Shown here piece by piece: positions 20,357 to 30,738 of a stretch of DNA of 64,000 bases. Numbering within the stretch: position 1 is the stretch's first letter; each line of letters begins with the position of its first letter. A program made the position numbers and the translations under genes. The stretch lies in contig NZ_KB907708.1 in the NCBI RefSeq assembly GCF_000382165.1, forward strand, positions 88,261 to 152,260, given 5' to 3'. The notes under the pieces are model-generated. The model was not told the origin of the DNA, made no database searches, and saw nothing but the letters and a program-made list of their open reading frames with translations. This DNA comes from Arsukibacterium perlucidum DSM 18276. GTDB lineage: Bacteria > Pseudomonadota > Gammaproteobacteria > Enterobacterales > Alteromonadaceae.

Positions 20357-21691
20357 ATGTCTGATATGACACCCAGAGAAATTGTCCACGAGCTGGACCG
20401 GCATATTATTGGCCAGAGCAAAGCAAAGCGGGCGGTCGCCATCGCCCTGCGCAATCGCTGGCGCCGGATGCAGTTGGAAGTTGGCCTGCGCGCCGAAGTA
20501 ACGCCGAAGAATATCCTGATGATTGGCCCGACCGGTGTTGGTAAAACCGAAATTGCCCGTCGTTTAGCCAAACTGGCCAATGCCCCCTTTATTAAGGTAG
20601 AAGCCACTAAGTTCACCGAAGTTGGTTATGTTGGCAAAGAAGTTGAGAGCATTATCCGCGATTTGACCGACAGTGCCGTGAAAATGTTGCGCGAGCAGGC
20701 GATTGCGAAAAACCGCTTCCGGGCAGAGGAAGCTGCCGAAGAACGGATCCTGGATGCCCTTCTGCCTAGGGGGCGCGACAACTGGGTAGAAACTGATAAC
20801 CAACCCACCCCTGACAATAATACCCGGCAAATTTTCCGTAAGAAGTTGCGCGAAGGTCAGCTGGATGATAAAGAAATTGAACTTGAACTGGCACAAAGCC
20901 AGGTTGGCATAGAAATTATGGCGCCACCTGGCATGGAAGAAATGACCTCACAACTGCAAAGCATGTTTCAGAGTCTGGGCAGTGACAAAAAGAAAAAGCG
21001 TAAGCTGAAAATTAAAGACGCCTTTAAACAGTTAGTGGAAGAAGAAGCTGCCAGGCTGGTTAACCCGGAAGAACTGAAGGCCGAAGCACTGGAAGCCGTT
21101 GAACAAAATGGCATCGTATTTCTGGACGAAATTGACAAAATCTGTAAGCGCGGTGAAACCAGCGGCCCCGATGTCTCCCGTGAAGGGGTGCAACGTGATT
21201 TACTGCCGCTAATTGAGGGCTGTACCGTTAATACTAAACATGGCATGGTAAAAACAGACCATATTTTATTTATTGCCTCTGGTGCCTTTCAGATGAGTAA
21301 GCCTTCTGATTTAGTACCCGAGCTGCAAGGCCGGCTGCCAATCCGGGTAGAACTGGAAGCGCTGACAGCCGCGGATTTTGAGCGTATTTTAACTGAGCCT
21401 AAAGCGTCGCTGACCGAGCAATCTATTGCCATGCTGGCAACCGAAGGCGTGCATATCAGTTTTAGTGACGAGGGCATTAAACGGATTGCTGCGGCAGCGT
21501 TTCAGGTTAATGAAACCACCGAAAACATCGGGGCCCGCCGCCTTTACACGGTTATGGAGCGCTTACTGGAAGAAATATCCTATGATGCAGCTGACCACGC
21601 CGGTGAGCATATCGAGATTACTGCCGATTATGTCGAGCAACATCTGGGGGCACTGGTGCAGGATGAAGATTTAAGCCGGTTTATCCTGTAA
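20357..21691 (+). CDS. hslU: ATP-dependent protease HslUV, ATPase subunit
   Basis: 444 aa (E. coli 443). AAA+ unfoldase of the HslUV protease. Walker [10 protein letters not shown] (about 56-64), the pore motif GYVGKEVES near 91, the I-domain insert (about 110-240), Walker [11 protein letters not shown], and the C-terminal tail DLSRFIL that docks into HslV. Co-transcribed with hslV. Confidence 0.98.
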   Translation: MSDMTPREIVHELDRHIIGQSKAKRAVAIALRNRWRRMQLEVGLRAEVTPKNILMIGPTGVGKTEIARRLAKLANAPFIKVEATKFTEVGYVGKEVESIIRDLTDSAVKMLREQAIAKNRFRAEEAAEERILDALLPRGRDNWVETDNQPTPDNNTRQIFRKKLREGQLDDKEIELELAQSQVGIEIMAPPGMEEMTSQLQSMFQSLGSDKKKKRKLKIKDAFKQLVEEEAARLVNPEELKAEALEAVEQNGIVFLDEIDKICKRGETSGPDVSREGVQRDLLPLIEGCTVNTKHGMVKTDHILFIASGAFQMSKPSDLVPELQGRLPIRVELEALTAADFERILTEPKASLTEQSIAMLATEGVHISFSDEGIKRIAAAAFQVNETTENIGARRLYTVMERLLEEISYDAADHAGEHIEITADYVEQHLGALVQDEDLSRFIL

Positions 21692-21724
21692 TTGATAGCG
21701 CGTTGAGTGAAGGCTTAATAACAT

Positions 21725-22093
21725 ATGACATTGCGCACCCTGCATTACCACCAGCAACAACGTTTGCTGGATCTGATATTCACTGACGGCACGGTAAAAG
21801 TGCTGTCAGCTGAGTTTTTGCGGGTGCATTCACCATCCGCCGAAGTGCGCGGGCACGGCCAGCCAAAATTGGTCACCAATAAACGCGATGTGGCGATCCG
21901 GTCTATTAGCCCGGTAGGTCATTATGGCGTTAAATTAACTTTTGATGATGGGCATAATACCGGCTTGTACCATTTCAGCTATTTATGCCAATTGGCAGAC
22001 GAGCAGCATACACTGTGGCAGCAATACCTGGCACTGCTTAAAGCAGCCAATGCCAGCCGCGAAAGCCTGATAAACACCCGCCAGCTTAGTTAG
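21725..22093 (+). CDS. DUF971 family protein (gamma-butyrobetaine hydroxylase N-terminal-like)
   Basis: 122 aa, small cytoplasmic protein. The pattern LDLIFTDGTVKVLSAEFLRVHSPSAEVRGHG, then VGHYGVKLTFDDGHNTGLYHFSYL, is typical of the DUF971 family, which resembles the N-terminal domain of gamma-butyrobetaine hydroxylase. Function is not settled. Thirty-three bp after hslU on the same strand, so probably the last gene of that operon. It converges on the chemoreceptor gene. Confidence 0.85.
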   Translation: MTLRTLHYHQQQRLLDLIFTDGTVKVLSAEFLRVHSPSAEVRGHGQPKLVTNKRDVAIRSISPVGHYGVKLTFDDGHNTGLYHFSYLCQLADEQHTLWQQYLALLKAANASRESLINTRQLS

Positions 22094-22120
22094 CAGGTCA
22101 GATCGTGAGTTATTAGCAAC

Positions 22121-23983
22121 TCAGGCTTTAAAGATTTGCACACTCTGGCGCAAACTTGCTGCCTGTTGTGCCACTTCCTCACTAATAGTCGCATTTTGGC
22201 GGGCATAGCCAAAAGTATCGTCAGATAAATCGCGTATTTTAACCACGTTTTTATTAACCTCGGCTGCGACATGGCTTTGCTCCTCAATCGCCGCCGCGAT
22301 CTGGGTAGTCATATCCATAATATTGGTAACATCTGCAGTAATCTCACCCAGTAACGTCATGGCAATACCCGCCTGCTCAGCGCTGTCATTACCTTGCTGC
22401 CGGCACTGCTGCATAGCTTCTACAATGTGGCGGGTGCGGCCTTGTAACGCGGCAATAATCTCTTCGATTTGCCCGGTCGATTGCGCCGTACGCTGCGCTA
22501 AATGACGCACTTCGTCTGCAACTACAGCAAAACCACGGCCCTGATCGCCAGCGCGGGCAGCTTCAATAGCAGCATTTAACGCCAGTAAATTGGTTTGCTC
22601 GGCAATACCACGAATAACATCAAGTACCGAACCGATAGTCTGACTGTCCTGCTCCAGCTCGGTAACAATGGTAGTTGCTTCCTTTAAGCGTTTGGATAAC
22701 TGCTGGATCTGATTTACCGTTTGCTCTACTTCCTTACGGCCGCTGTTAGCATTCTGGTTAGTACTGTCTGCCTTAGCAGCTGTCATCTCAGTATTGCTGG
22801 CAATTTCATTAATGGTGGCGCCCATCTGCGTAACCGCAGTCGCCACCATATCGGTCTCTGATTGCTGGCGTTGCATGCCCTGGCTGGTGTCGGAAGTTGA
22901 CTGAGCCAGCTCAGCTGTTGCCTGATCCAGCATAGACAAGGCTTCGTTTACGGTGCGGATTAAATGCTGCACATCGGCTAACATCGCGTTGAAATCCTGC
23001 GCCAGATGGCTCATTTCATCCTGGCCACTTTCATCCACCCGTTGCCGGAAATCGTGCTCAGTCCGAATTAAACCTATGGTATGGCAGACCGCTCTCACCG
23101 GACCAATAATACTGCTGCTGGTAAAGCCAACCAGCGCCAGCATCAACAACAATACGACAATAAAAATAATAACCGCCAGCTGTTTGGTACTACCAACTGC
23201 AGCCGTAATTGCTGCACTGGTTTCTTCTGACAAGGTTTTCAGGCTGGTTTCTGTCTGGTGAATTGCTGCACGCATCTGACCGGTCAGGCCTTCAGTTTCG
23301 CTCATTCCCAGTTGCTGCATACCGGCAACCAGACGATTAAAGCCTTCGCTGTAAGCAGTTGCAGCTGCCATGCCTGGCCGGTAGTCCTGCTGCAAGGTGG
23401 TTATGAATGTTGCAAAATCACGGTTAAAGCTTTCTACGTAACGCAGATCAAGCCGCAGTAAAAAATCTTTTTCCTGACGGCGTAATTGTAGTAGCTGCAA
23501 TTGCCACTCTGTTTCACCCGCTAAGACAAGTTGTTGCTCCAGGCTCTGAGCCGCTTCGCGCAAACGGCCTTGTAAACCTTCTTCCGGCGTTAAGCCCAGT
23601 TGTTGCTGCTGGGCCACCAGACTATTAAACACTTGCTGATATTCAGTGGTCAACTGACTGAACCTGTTTAGTGGTTCGACAGCAATATCATGGCGCTGCA
23701 GATGCTGACGCAGCGAACTGACCATGTCAGTTAACTCTTGAATACGGTCATTTAAGCGTTTTTGGTATTTCAGGTCGCTGCGCATCATAAAATCTTTTTC
23801 ATGGCGTCGCAGCATCAATACTTTAGTATTTAATTGTTCTACCAATTGCTGAGTTGAGGCCAGACTACTGAGTTGATTACTCTGGAAAAACAGGATAGCC
23901 AACATCAACAGCATGGCAATAATTAAAGCGAAAGCATTGGCTAACAACCGTTGTTTAATGGTCAACCGACGAAGAAGCTGCAT
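22121..23983 (-). CDS. Methyl-accepting chemotaxis protein with HBM sensor domain
   Basis: 620 aa. TM1 (about residues 12-32), a periplasmic helical-bimodular (HBM) sensor (about 40-275) with the paired signatures VLMLRRHEKDFMMR and LLQLRRQEKDFLLR, TM2 near 280-302, HAMP, and the cytoplasmic signalling domain with hairpin [33 protein letters not shown] receptors such as Pseudomonas McpS bind TCA-cycle acids; the ligand here is inference. I chose the ATG at 23983 over the GTG at 23992. No C-terminal CheR-tether pentapeptide is seen. Confidence 0.93.
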   Translation of the reverse strand: MQLLRRLTIKQRLLANAFALIIAMLLMLAILFFQSNQLSSLASTQQLVEQLNTKVLMLRRHEKDFMMRSDLKYQKRLNDRIQELTDMVSSLRQHLQRHDIAVEPLNRFSQLTTEYQQVFNSLVAQQQQLGLTPEEGLQGRLREAAQSLEQQLVLAGETEWQLQLLQLRRQEKDFLLRLDLRYVESFNRDFATFITTLQQDYRPGMAAATAYSEGFNRLVAGMQQLGMSETEGLTGQMRAAIHQTETSLKTLSEETSAAITAAVGSTKQLAVIIFIVVLLLMLALVGFTSSSIIGPVRAVCHTIGLIRTEHDFRQRVDESGQDEMSHLAQDFNAMLADVQHLIRTVNEALSMLDQATAELAQSTSDTSQGMQRQQSETDMVATAVTQMGATINEIASNTEMTAAKADSTNQNANSGRKEVEQTVNQIQQLSKRLKEATTIVTELEQDSQTIGSVLDVIRGIAEQTNLLALNAAIEAARAGDQGRGFAVVADEVRHLAQRTAQSTGQIEEIIAALQGRTRHIVEAMQQCRQQGNDSAEQAGIAMTLLGEITADVTNIMDMTTQIAAAIEEQSHVAAEVNKNVVKIRDLSDDTFGYARQNATISEEVAQQAASLRQSVQIFKA

Positions 23984-24058
23984 AAATATCACTCACCAGG
24001 CTAATTGAAATATAAGATTAAATTACTTTAGTATATGTAAACAGCAACAACGAATTAT

Positions 24059-26059
24059 TTAGCGCGGATAGGTGCGAAAAAATGCCAGCGCCTCAGTTTC
24101 AGGTAGTGGTTTGGCGATGTAATAACCCTGAACGGCATCACAGGATAAGCTACGCAGTAAGTTTAGTTGCTCAACCGTTTCTACGCCTTCCGCCAGAATG
24201 CGCTTCCCTAACCCATGCGCCAGTTTTATCATGGTTTTAACAATCATCATGTCGGAGTCATTCGAGGTCATATCCATGACGAAGCTGCGATCTATTTTAA
24301 TTTTTTCAATTGGCATTTTACGCAAATAAGCCAGCGAGGAGTATCCAGTACCAAAATCATCTATCGATACCTTAATACCCATTTGCTGCAGTTCCAGCGC
24401 AAAGTTAGAGCCTTTCTCCATATCCTGCATCGCTGTGTTTTCTGTCACCTCTAACTCCACCATTTCCGGAGAAACCTTGTATTGTTGCAGCAAGCCCTTC
24501 AGTTCCTGTTTCAACCCCTCCTGCTCAAAATGAATAGGTGACATATTGATCGCCAGCGGAATGTGAACTCCTTGCTGCTGCCAGCGCTGAATACTGGCAA
24601 TAGCATTACGCAAAATAACTAAATCCAGCACCTGGCTCAGGCCAAGCTGCTCACAGAGTGGTAAAAACTCTCCCGGCATCAATAAGCCACGTTGTGGGTG
24701 TTGCCAACGCACCAATACTTCAAAACCCTCCAGTAAATTGCTGCGCAGGCTGAGCTGCGGCTGATAATACAACACAAACTGGTTTTCACTGATTGCCTGT
24801 AACAGTTCACTTTCCCAGGCCAGTAAACGGGCGGTTTCCTCTTCCATGCCGGTCTGATAACTGAGCCAGCTGGCTTGCAAACGCTTCGCCTGATGAAAGG
24901 CAATATTTGCCTGTTGCAGCAATTGTTCGGCACTATGAGCATGCAACGGATATTGGGACAAGCCGATGCTGGTGGTCAGTTTAACCGGACCACTATCAAG
25001 TAAAAACGGTTTTTCAACCAACTGCTGGACATGCTGCAGGGTATATTGCAGCTGTTTCTCGTTAACGACATCCGCCAGCACCAATGCAAAAATATCGCCG
25101 CCAGTGCGGGCAATCAACGCCGGTTTAACAATACTAAGTTCAAAACGCCGGATCACTTCCCGTAAAATCCGGTCACCCTGTTTCAGGCCAACTGATTCAT
25201 TAACGTTTTTAAATTTATCCAGCCCCAGCATGACCAGGTGCAAATTCCCAACGGGGTTAGTTGTAATCAACTGGTCGAGTTTTACTAATAAGGCATCACG
25301 ATTAAGCGCCCCGGTAAGCTGATCGTGCTGATCCAGATACCGGGTTTTTTCGGTCAGTTTCAGGTTAGTGTTTCGCTCATTTTCCTGCAACCAGATCACC
25401 AGCGAAAAACCCAGAGTAACCAGCAAGGTCAGTTCAATACATTTATAAATCATTAACTGGTACAACGAAAAATAGCTGCTTGACTGTAACAAATCGCCGA
25501 TGATATTGCTCAGGTACAAAACGCCCCACAGCAGCAGGACAATTGCCGACAGCCGCGGCCCCGCTCTGCGGTTACTGTTTCGCCATAACCACACGCCAGC
25601 GCTAAACAGCAGCATGCCACTGACAATAAACCGGGCGCTGAATTCCAGAAAAGGTTGCCATGGCGCTAATGCCGTTATCATTTCAGGTAGAAGTGCAGTG
25701 ATGGTTGCCAGTAACATTACTATTATAAAATAAAAACTGGCAGGCCAACGTTGCTGATGCTCTGTGCTGTCAAAGAATTGCAGTCGATTACCAAGCAACA
25801 TTAATAACGCAAATGCATAAAAGCAGAAGTGCATCAGCGTTACCAGCGGGAGTCTTACTACTGACGATCCAAGTGGCGAGTTGTTTATCAGTAAAACGGC
25901 GGTTTGATATCCTGCAAAAGCCAGAAAAGCCAGCAACCAGTACTTCAGATACGCTTGCCGGTAAACCCGCAGGTAGTACCAAAATAAAAGTACCATCAAT
26001 AACGCTAAAACAGCTTGCGTTAAATACAGGGGTATTCTGGCGAATAGTTCTGCTGGCAC
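24059..26059 (-). CDS. Membrane GGDEF/EAL protein; likely phosphodiesterase with dead cyclase domain
   Basis: 666 aa. About seven N-terminal membrane helices (1-220), then GGDEF (about 235-395) and EAL (about 410-660). The cyclase motif reads GGDIF, so the catalytic glutamate is lost. The EAL domain keeps EVLVRW, NMSPIHF, ELEVTEN, DDFGTGYSSLAYLR, KIDRSFV and AEGVE, consistent with c-di-GMP hydrolysis. The degenerate GGDEF may act as a GTP-sensing regulator. The in-frame TTG at 26098 is possible, but the GTG at 26059 with GAGAG upstream gives a normal hydrophobic N-terminus. Divergent from rraA. Confidence 0.88.
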   Translation of the reverse strand: MPAELFARIPLYLTQAVLALLMVLLFWYYLRVYRQAYLKYWLLAFLAFAGYQTAVLLINNSPLGSSVVRLPLVTLMHFCFYAFALLMLLGNRLQFFDSTEHQQRWPASFYFIIVMLLATITALLPEMITALAPWQPFLEFSARFIVSGMLLFSAGVWLWRNSNRRAGPRLSAIVLLLWGVLYLSNIIGDLLQSSSYFSLYQLMIYKCIELTLLVTLGFSLVIWLQENERNTNLKLTEKTRYLDQHDQLTGALNRDALLVKLDQLITTNPVGNLHLVMLGLDKFKNVNESVGLKQGDRILREVIRRFELSIVKPALIARTGGDIFALVLADVVNEKQLQYTLQHVQQLVEKPFLLDSGPVKLTTSIGLSQYPLHAHSAEQLLQQANIAFHQAKRLQASWLSYQTGMEEETARLLAWESELLQAISENQFVLYYQPQLSLRSNLLEGFEVLVRWQHPQRGLLMPGEFLPLCEQLGLSQVLDLVILRNAIASIQRWQQQGVHIPLAINMSPIHFEQEGLKQELKGLLQQYKVSPEMVELEVTENTAMQDMEKGSNFALELQQMGIKVSIDDFGTGYSSLAYLRKMPIEKIKIDRSFVMDMTSNDSDMMIVKTMIKLAHGLGKRILAEGVETVEQLNLLRSLSCDAVQGYYIAKPLPETEALAFFRTYPR

Positions 26060-26221
26060 TTGGCGCTCTCTTATGTCTTGACGATTACACCTTAGCAAAC
26101 AAATTACTTTTGCAGCAATACTTTGTTGAACGTAAAGCAGCGACGTTGCACATTATTACCTTGAGCTTGCAAAGCATAGCGCTATACTGTGCAAAAGCTG
26201 TTACTGCCCACGGAGCCTTAC

Positions 26222-26707
26222 ATGGAATACAATACCTCAGAGCTATGCGATCTTTATGCGGATCAGGTGGACGTTGTTGAACCGATCTTTGCAAACTACG
26301 GTGGCAGACGTTCATTCGGCGGTCAAATTTATACTATTAAATGCTTCGAGGACAACGGTCTGGTGCGTCAGGTGCTGGCCGATAACGGCGTGGGTAAGGT
26401 GTTGTTAATTGACGGTGGCGGCTCTGCCCGCCGCGCGTTAATTGATGCAGAACTAGCCAGTCTGGCAGCCGGCAATGGCTGGGAAGGTATTGTTTGTTAC
26501 GGCAGTGTTCGCGATCTGGATGCACTGGAAGATTTCGAAATTGGTATTCAGGCCGTTAATGCGATCCCTATCGGTGCTGATGACAATGGTTTTGGTGAAA
26601 CCGAAGTGCCGGTTAATTTTGCCGGAGTAACCTTCTTACCGGGCGATCATTTGTATGCTGACAGTACCGGCATTATTATGTCACCGGATCCGCTCGATAT
26701 TGAATAA
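26222..26707 (+). CDS. rraA: Ribonuclease E activity regulator RraA
   Basis: 161 aa (E. coli 161). Binds the RNase E C-terminal region and inhibits the degradosome. Very close to the family: [73 protein letters not shown]. The ATG at 26222 has GGAG six bases upstream and aligns with the E. coli start; an upstream GTG at 26189 would add 11 atypical residues. Confidence 0.97.
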   Translation: MEYNTSELCDLYADQVDVVEPIFANYGGRRSFGGQIYTIKCFEDNGLVRQVLADNGVGKVLLIDGGGSARRALIDAELASLAAGNGWEGIVCYGSVRDLDALEDFEIGIQAVNAIPIGADDNGFGETEVPVNFAGVTFLPGDHLYADSTGIIMSPDPLDIE

Positions 26708-26724
26708 AAATATTGAAAAGCCAT

Positions 26725-27783
26725 ATGCTACAACGTTTTACTATTAGTGATTTAAATGATCTTTGTGTCCGGCGCAGTGGCGAGAGCCGGCTTGGCCAGC
26801 AGCTACGGTTGCCTGACCCGGCTCTGTCAGTGGCTGAACTATTAGCTGGCCATAAAGCTGACGGTGGCCAGTTTGTTTTGCTGGGCATTGCCGAGTGTAT
26901 TGGCCCAAGAGCAAATATGGGTAACCCTGGGGCCGAACTGGGCTGGCAGGCTTTTTTACAACGCTTTTTAAATCTGCAACATAACGATAACCTGGTGCCT
27001 GAACACATTTTGTTACTGGGTCAGATCGACTGTGTCGATTTGCAACAACAAGCTACCACTCTGGATAATCAGGATCCGCAGCAATTGGCAACCTTGCGCC
27101 AGCTCTGTGCCGAGCTTGACCAAAGGGTCAACCAGCAACTTATTCCTATTTTTGAAGCCGGCCTGTATCCAATCGTAATCGGGGGCGGCCATAATAATGC
27201 CTATCCACTATTGCAGGCGCTGGCAGAGGTAAGCCAGCAGCCGGTAAATTGCGCCAACCTGGATCCCCACGCAGATTTCCGGCCGCTGGAAGGCCGGCAT
27301 AGTGGTAATGGCTTCAGTTACGCCAGCGCAGCCGGTTATCTAGAGCACTATATGGTGCTGGGGCTTGATCTGCATAAAAACTCAGCAACCAGTCTGGCCA
27401 TGCTGCATCAGGCTGGCGGCGAATACATCAGCTATCAGCAGGTCGCAGTCCGTCAGGAGTTAAGTTTTCAGCAGGCGTTAGATAAAGTGGTAGAACATTG
27501 TTGCCATGGCATAGCTGATATTGCTATCGAGCTGGATACCGACAGTATTCAGCAGATGCCGGCCAGTGCCCTTAATTATACCGGGCTGAGTGCAGAACAA
27601 GCGGCGCAGTTTGTATTTCAGCTGGCACGCTTACCCCGCGCCCGCTATCTGCATCTGGCCGAAGCGGCTCCGGCTTGTCATCCGGCCGGTCTTGCGGCTG
27701 GTATCAACCAATGCGGTCAGGTGTTGGCAACATTAGTGCTGGCTTTTATTAATGGCAAAGCGCTGCAACCGCCACAAATTTAA
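26725..27783 (+). CDS. hutG: Arginase-family hydrolase, probable formimidoylglutamase
   Basis: 352 aa. The arginase/ureohydrolase fold is shown by the metal-binding motifs GGGHNNAY, NLDPHADFRPLEGRHSGNG and LDTDSIQQMP (standard SxDxDxxDP, with the third aspartate replaced). The hut neighbours (hutI, hutC, hutU, hutH within 7 kb) suggest the last step of histidine breakdown: N-formimidoylglutamate to glutamate and formamide. The link to hut is by context; agmatinase or another ureohydrolase is possible. ATG at 26725 preferred over TTG at 26713. Lies 17 bp after rraA. Its 3' end overlaps the opposing EAL gene by 4 bp. Confidence 0.75.
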   Translation: MLQRFTISDLNDLCVRRSGESRLGQQLRLPDPALSVAELLAGHKADGGQFVLLGIAECIGPRANMGNPGAELGWQAFLQRFLNLQHNDNLVPEHILLLGQIDCVDLQQQATTLDNQDPQQLATLRQLCAELDQRVNQQLIPIFEAGLYPIVIGGGHNNAYPLLQALAEVSQQPVNCANLDPHADFRPLEGRHSGNGFSYASAAGYLEHYMVLGLDLHKNSATSLAMLHQAGGEYISYQQVAVRQELSFQQALDKVVEHCCHGIADIAIELDTDSIQQMPASALNYTGLSAEQAAQFVFQLARLPRARYLHLAEAAPACHPAGLAAGINQCGQVLATLVLAFINGKALQPPQI

Positions 27784-29306
27784 CCGGGGTGGCGATGTTG
27801 CCACTGGCGTAACCACGCCGGAAAACCACTCAGTTCAAATGGCTGTGAATACCAGAACCCCTGCCCCCGCGAGCAGCCCATTCTTAGCAGCTTATCTTCA
27901 ACTTCAGCACCTTCTACACCTTCTGCGATCACCCCCAAACCAAGGTTGCGTGCCATATCAATAATTGCACCGGTAATCGCCATATGCGCTTCGGTTTTGT
28001 GTAATTCGCTGATAAAACTACAATCTACTTTGACATACTGCACTGGCAGCTGACGCAAATAAGCCAGAGATGAAAAACCAGTACCAAAATCATCCAGAGC
28101 CAGTTCAACGCCCAGCTGATGCAGTCGCTGCATCATTGCCATAGTCCGGTCAGGCTCGGCTGACAAGGCATTTTCACTTATTTCCAGCATTAGCAGTTGC
28201 GGCTTTACCTGATATTTTTCAAATAACTGTTCCAATGCTTCTACCAGCTCATCGTGCAGCAAATCTTTGCTGGAAATATTGACCGCTATCCGGCTAACCA
28301 ATTGCTGTTCAGTAAGGCTGGCAATGGTTTTAATAGCCTGCTCTAACACCCAAAGACTGAGTGGATAAATTACCCCCATCTCTTCTGCCAGAGCAAGAAA
28401 CGCCTCTGGTGCCAGCAAACCTTTTTTCGGATGGCGCCAACGAATGAGTACTTCAGCAGCCAGCACCTGACGGTTACGCATTGCCATTTGTGGTTGAACA
28501 AACAACACTAACTGATCTTCGTCAATGGCCTGGCGTAATTCTGCCATCAACGCCAGTTTTTCGGTGGTATAGTTGATCATGTCCGGCGCAAACATCAGAC
28601 TGGCACCACGCTGCCACTGAAAATGCTGCAAAGCCAGATAGGCCCGCTCCAGTAGCTCATTCAGCTGAGTGCTGTGCTCAGGATAAAGCGATATCCCGAC
28701 TCCCAGCCGATAATCAATGGCGCAACCGTGCACCAGCATCGGCTGTGGTACCGATTGTTGTAATTGCCTGGCTAAAAACTCAGCCCGCGCCGGCTGGTTA
28801 CCAATATCAAGCCAGATAGCAAAATCAACACTACCCAGGTGACAGACCCGCACCGGTTGTTGCTGACGATATTCATAGGTCAGGATTTTGCTTTCGTCGG
28901 CAAGTTTATCGTTAATACGCTGGGCGATTTGGGCCAGAATTAAATTGCTGTTGCTGTGGCCCAGCAGTTGGTTTATCTGGTCGAATTGCTCCACTTTAAG
29001 TAAAATCAGGGCGAACTGCTGATCCGGAGCACTTTTCAGCACATCATCAAGCTTGCGTTGCAATGCATATTTATTAGGAAAGCCACTGATGTCATCGTGT
29101 AAGGAATAAAAGCCCTGTAAATCAGGTTTGGGTTGCAACGCCCGTTTGAGGCGGAACTTAAGCGCGACGATATAAATAAACGCCAACACCAATAACAGCA
29201 ATAAAAGCAGGGTAACCGGCATAGCCGGCGCGGATTGATTAGCCATCGCCGGCCCGCTAACACTGACCAGCCCCAGAGCCGACAAACGAATAAATCCAAT
29301 TACCAT
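27780..29306 (-). CDS. GGDEF/EAL protein with degenerate GGDEF; likely c-di-GMP phosphodiesterase
   Basis: 508 aa. A hydrophobic N-terminus and one strong membrane helix (about residues 28-48) are followed by a GGDEF-like domain (about 65-230) with GSVDF in place of GGDEF and no cyclase signature, then an EAL domain (about 250-500) with AEVLIRW, NISSKDL, MLEISENAL, DDFGTGFSSLAYLR, KVDCSFI and AEGVE. The phosphodiesterase residues are mostly intact. It sits between hutG and hutI on the opposite strand to hutG, an unusual position within a catabolic cluster. Confidence 0.88.
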   Translation of the reverse strand: MVIGFIRLSALGLVSVSGPAMANQSAPAMPVTLLLLLLLVLAFIYIVALKFRLKRALQPKPDLQGFYSLHDDISGFPNKYALQRKLDDVLKSAPDQQFALILLKVEQFDQINQLLGHSNSNLILAQIAQRINDKLADESKILTYEYRQQQPVRVCHLGSVDFAIWLDIGNQPARAEFLARQLQQSVPQPMLVHGCAIDYRLGVGISLYPEHSTQLNELLERAYLALQHFQWQRGASLMFAPDMINYTTEKLALMAELRQAIDEDQLVLFVQPQMAMRNRQVLAAEVLIRWRHPKKGLLAPEAFLALAEEMGVIYPLSLWVLEQAIKTIASLTEQQLVSRIAVNISSKDLLHDELVEALEQLFEKYQVKPQLLMLEISENALSAEPDRTMAMMQRLHQLGVELALDDFGTGFSSLAYLRQLPVQYVKVDCSFISELHKTEAHMAITGAIIDMARNLGLGVIAEGVEGAEVEDKLLRMGCSRGQGFWYSQPFELSGFPAWLRQWQHRHPG

Positions 29307-29387
29307 GGCGCTACCACACTTTATTACTGCCGCGTTGTATTCTGCTGACAGCTTACGCCAAATTTACCGCTTGTAAAGCTGCCTGGA

Positions 29388-30608
29388 TTACAGCTTAATT
29401 ACTTTTCCATTAACAATCAGCTGCTTAAGCTGATTAACTCCAAATTGATAACAAAGCTCAGCCGGCCTGTTGATACTATAGCAGGCAAAATCGGCCCGCA
29501 TACCCCTCGCCAGCACTCCCCTGTCAGCTAATCCTAAGGCTGCAGCCGCATGCCGGGTTACCCCCAGTAGCGCTTCTTCCGGGGTTAAGCGAAACAAGGT
29601 GCAGGCCATATTTAACATTAATGGCAGTGAGCACAGTGGGGAGGTACCCGGGTTTAAATCAGTTGCCACGGCCATCGGTACACCATATTGACGCAATAGC
29701 TCAACCGGCGGTAGCTGGGTTTCACGCAAGAAATAGTATGCGCCAGGCAACAGTACTGCGACGGTGCCAGCTTCTGCCATCCTGGCCACTCCTGCCTCAT
29801 CCAGAAACTCAATATGATCAGCCGACAAACCGCCAAACCCGGCAACTAAACTGCTGCCTCCAAGGTTAGACAACTGCTCTGCATGAGCCTTAACCGGCAA
29901 TCCCAGTGCTTGCGCGGTAGCAAATACTTTCCGGCACTGGCTGATGCTAAAACCTATGCCCTCGCAGAACACATCGACGGCATCAACCAGTTTTCTGGTA
30001 TGTAACCGGGGTAACATCTGACATACCGCATCAATATAACCATCAGCATCGTCAGCAAATTCAGCTGGCAGAGCATGTGCCCCCAGAAACGTTTTAACTA
30101 CTGTCGCTGGGTGATGTTTATCCAGTTCGACCGCCACTTCCAGCATTTTCTGCTCGGTCGCTAAATCCAGGCCATAGCCTGACTTTATTTCCACCGTGGT
30201 AACACCCTGGGCTAACAGGGTATTCAACCGGTCTTTGGCCAGCACAAACAATTGCTCATGGCTGGCAGCTCGGGTTGCCGCTACTGTAGCTTTAATACCG
30301 CCACCACTGGCAGCAATCTGCTGATAGCTGGCACCATTTAAACGCATTTCGAACTCATTCGCCCGGCTGCCAGCGTAAATAAGGTGGGTATGGCAATCAA
30401 TAAAACCCGGCAGCAACCACTTACCCTGCATATCGTGTAGCGGCGTCGCCATCGCATCAAACTCAGGTAGCTCGCCGCGACTGCCAACAAAGACAATAAT
30501 GCCATCCTTCACGGCCAGCACACCATTTTCAATAGCACCGTAAGGCATGCCGTTATTGGTCATGGTGGCAATATTGGCGTTAATCCAGATGGCATCAAAC
30601 TGTTGCAT
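29388..30608 (-). CDS. hutI: Imidazolonepropionase
   Basis: 406 aa metal-dependent amidohydrolase; third step of histidine degradation, imidazolone-propionate to formiminoglutamate. Metal ligands are seen in [12 protein letters not shown] (about 74-85), [12 protein letters not shown] and [10 protein letters not shown]. Other family features are [11 protein letters not shown] and EIKSGYGLD. Divergent from hutC; the intergenic palindrome TTGTATATACAA should control both. Confidence 0.97.
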   Translation of the reverse strand: MQQFDAIWINANIATMTNNGMPYGAIENGVLAVKDGIIVFVGSRGELPEFDAMATPLHDMQGKWLLPGFIDCHTHLIYAGSRANEFEMRLNGASYQQIAASGGGIKATVAATRAASHEQLFVLAKDRLNTLLAQGVTTVEIKSGYGLDLATEQKMLEVAVELDKHHPATVVKTFLGAHALPAEFADDADGYIDAVCQMLPRLHTRKLVDAVDVFCEGIGFSISQCRKVFATAQALGLPVKAHAEQLSNLGGSSLVAGFGGLSADHIEFLDEAGVARMAEAGTVAVLLPGAYYFLRETQLPPVELLRQYGVPMAVATDLNPGTSPLCSLPLMLNMACTLFRLTPEEALLGVTRHAAAALGLADRGVLARGMRADFACYSINRPAELCYQFGVNQLKQLIVNGKVIKL

Positions 30609-30652
30609 AAGGTTCTCCTGTTACGAACTATAAATAATTTTACACCAACAAC

Positions 30653-30664
30653 TTGTATATACAA
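30653..30664. promoter_or_regulatory. HutC-type operator palindrome
   Basis: TTGTATATACAA, a perfect 12-bp palindrome, lies between divergent hutI and hutC, about 45 bp from hutI and 75 bp from hutC. It resembles the CTTGTATxTACAAG-type sites bound by HutC and other GntR/HutC-family repressors, which are relieved by urocanate. Confidence 0.75.
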
Positions 30665-30738
30665 CCAAATTACCGTATTTTTATTTATAGCAGTTTTCTA
30701 GTTAACAGCAGTAATTTTTACTCAGTAGCGGAGTCGTT

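Noticed and set aside
22106..22123. TGAGTT...AACTCA inverted repeat between the DUF971 gene and the chemoreceptor
   Set aside because: Short AT-rich stem without a T-run on either side; partly inside the chemoreceptor coding end.
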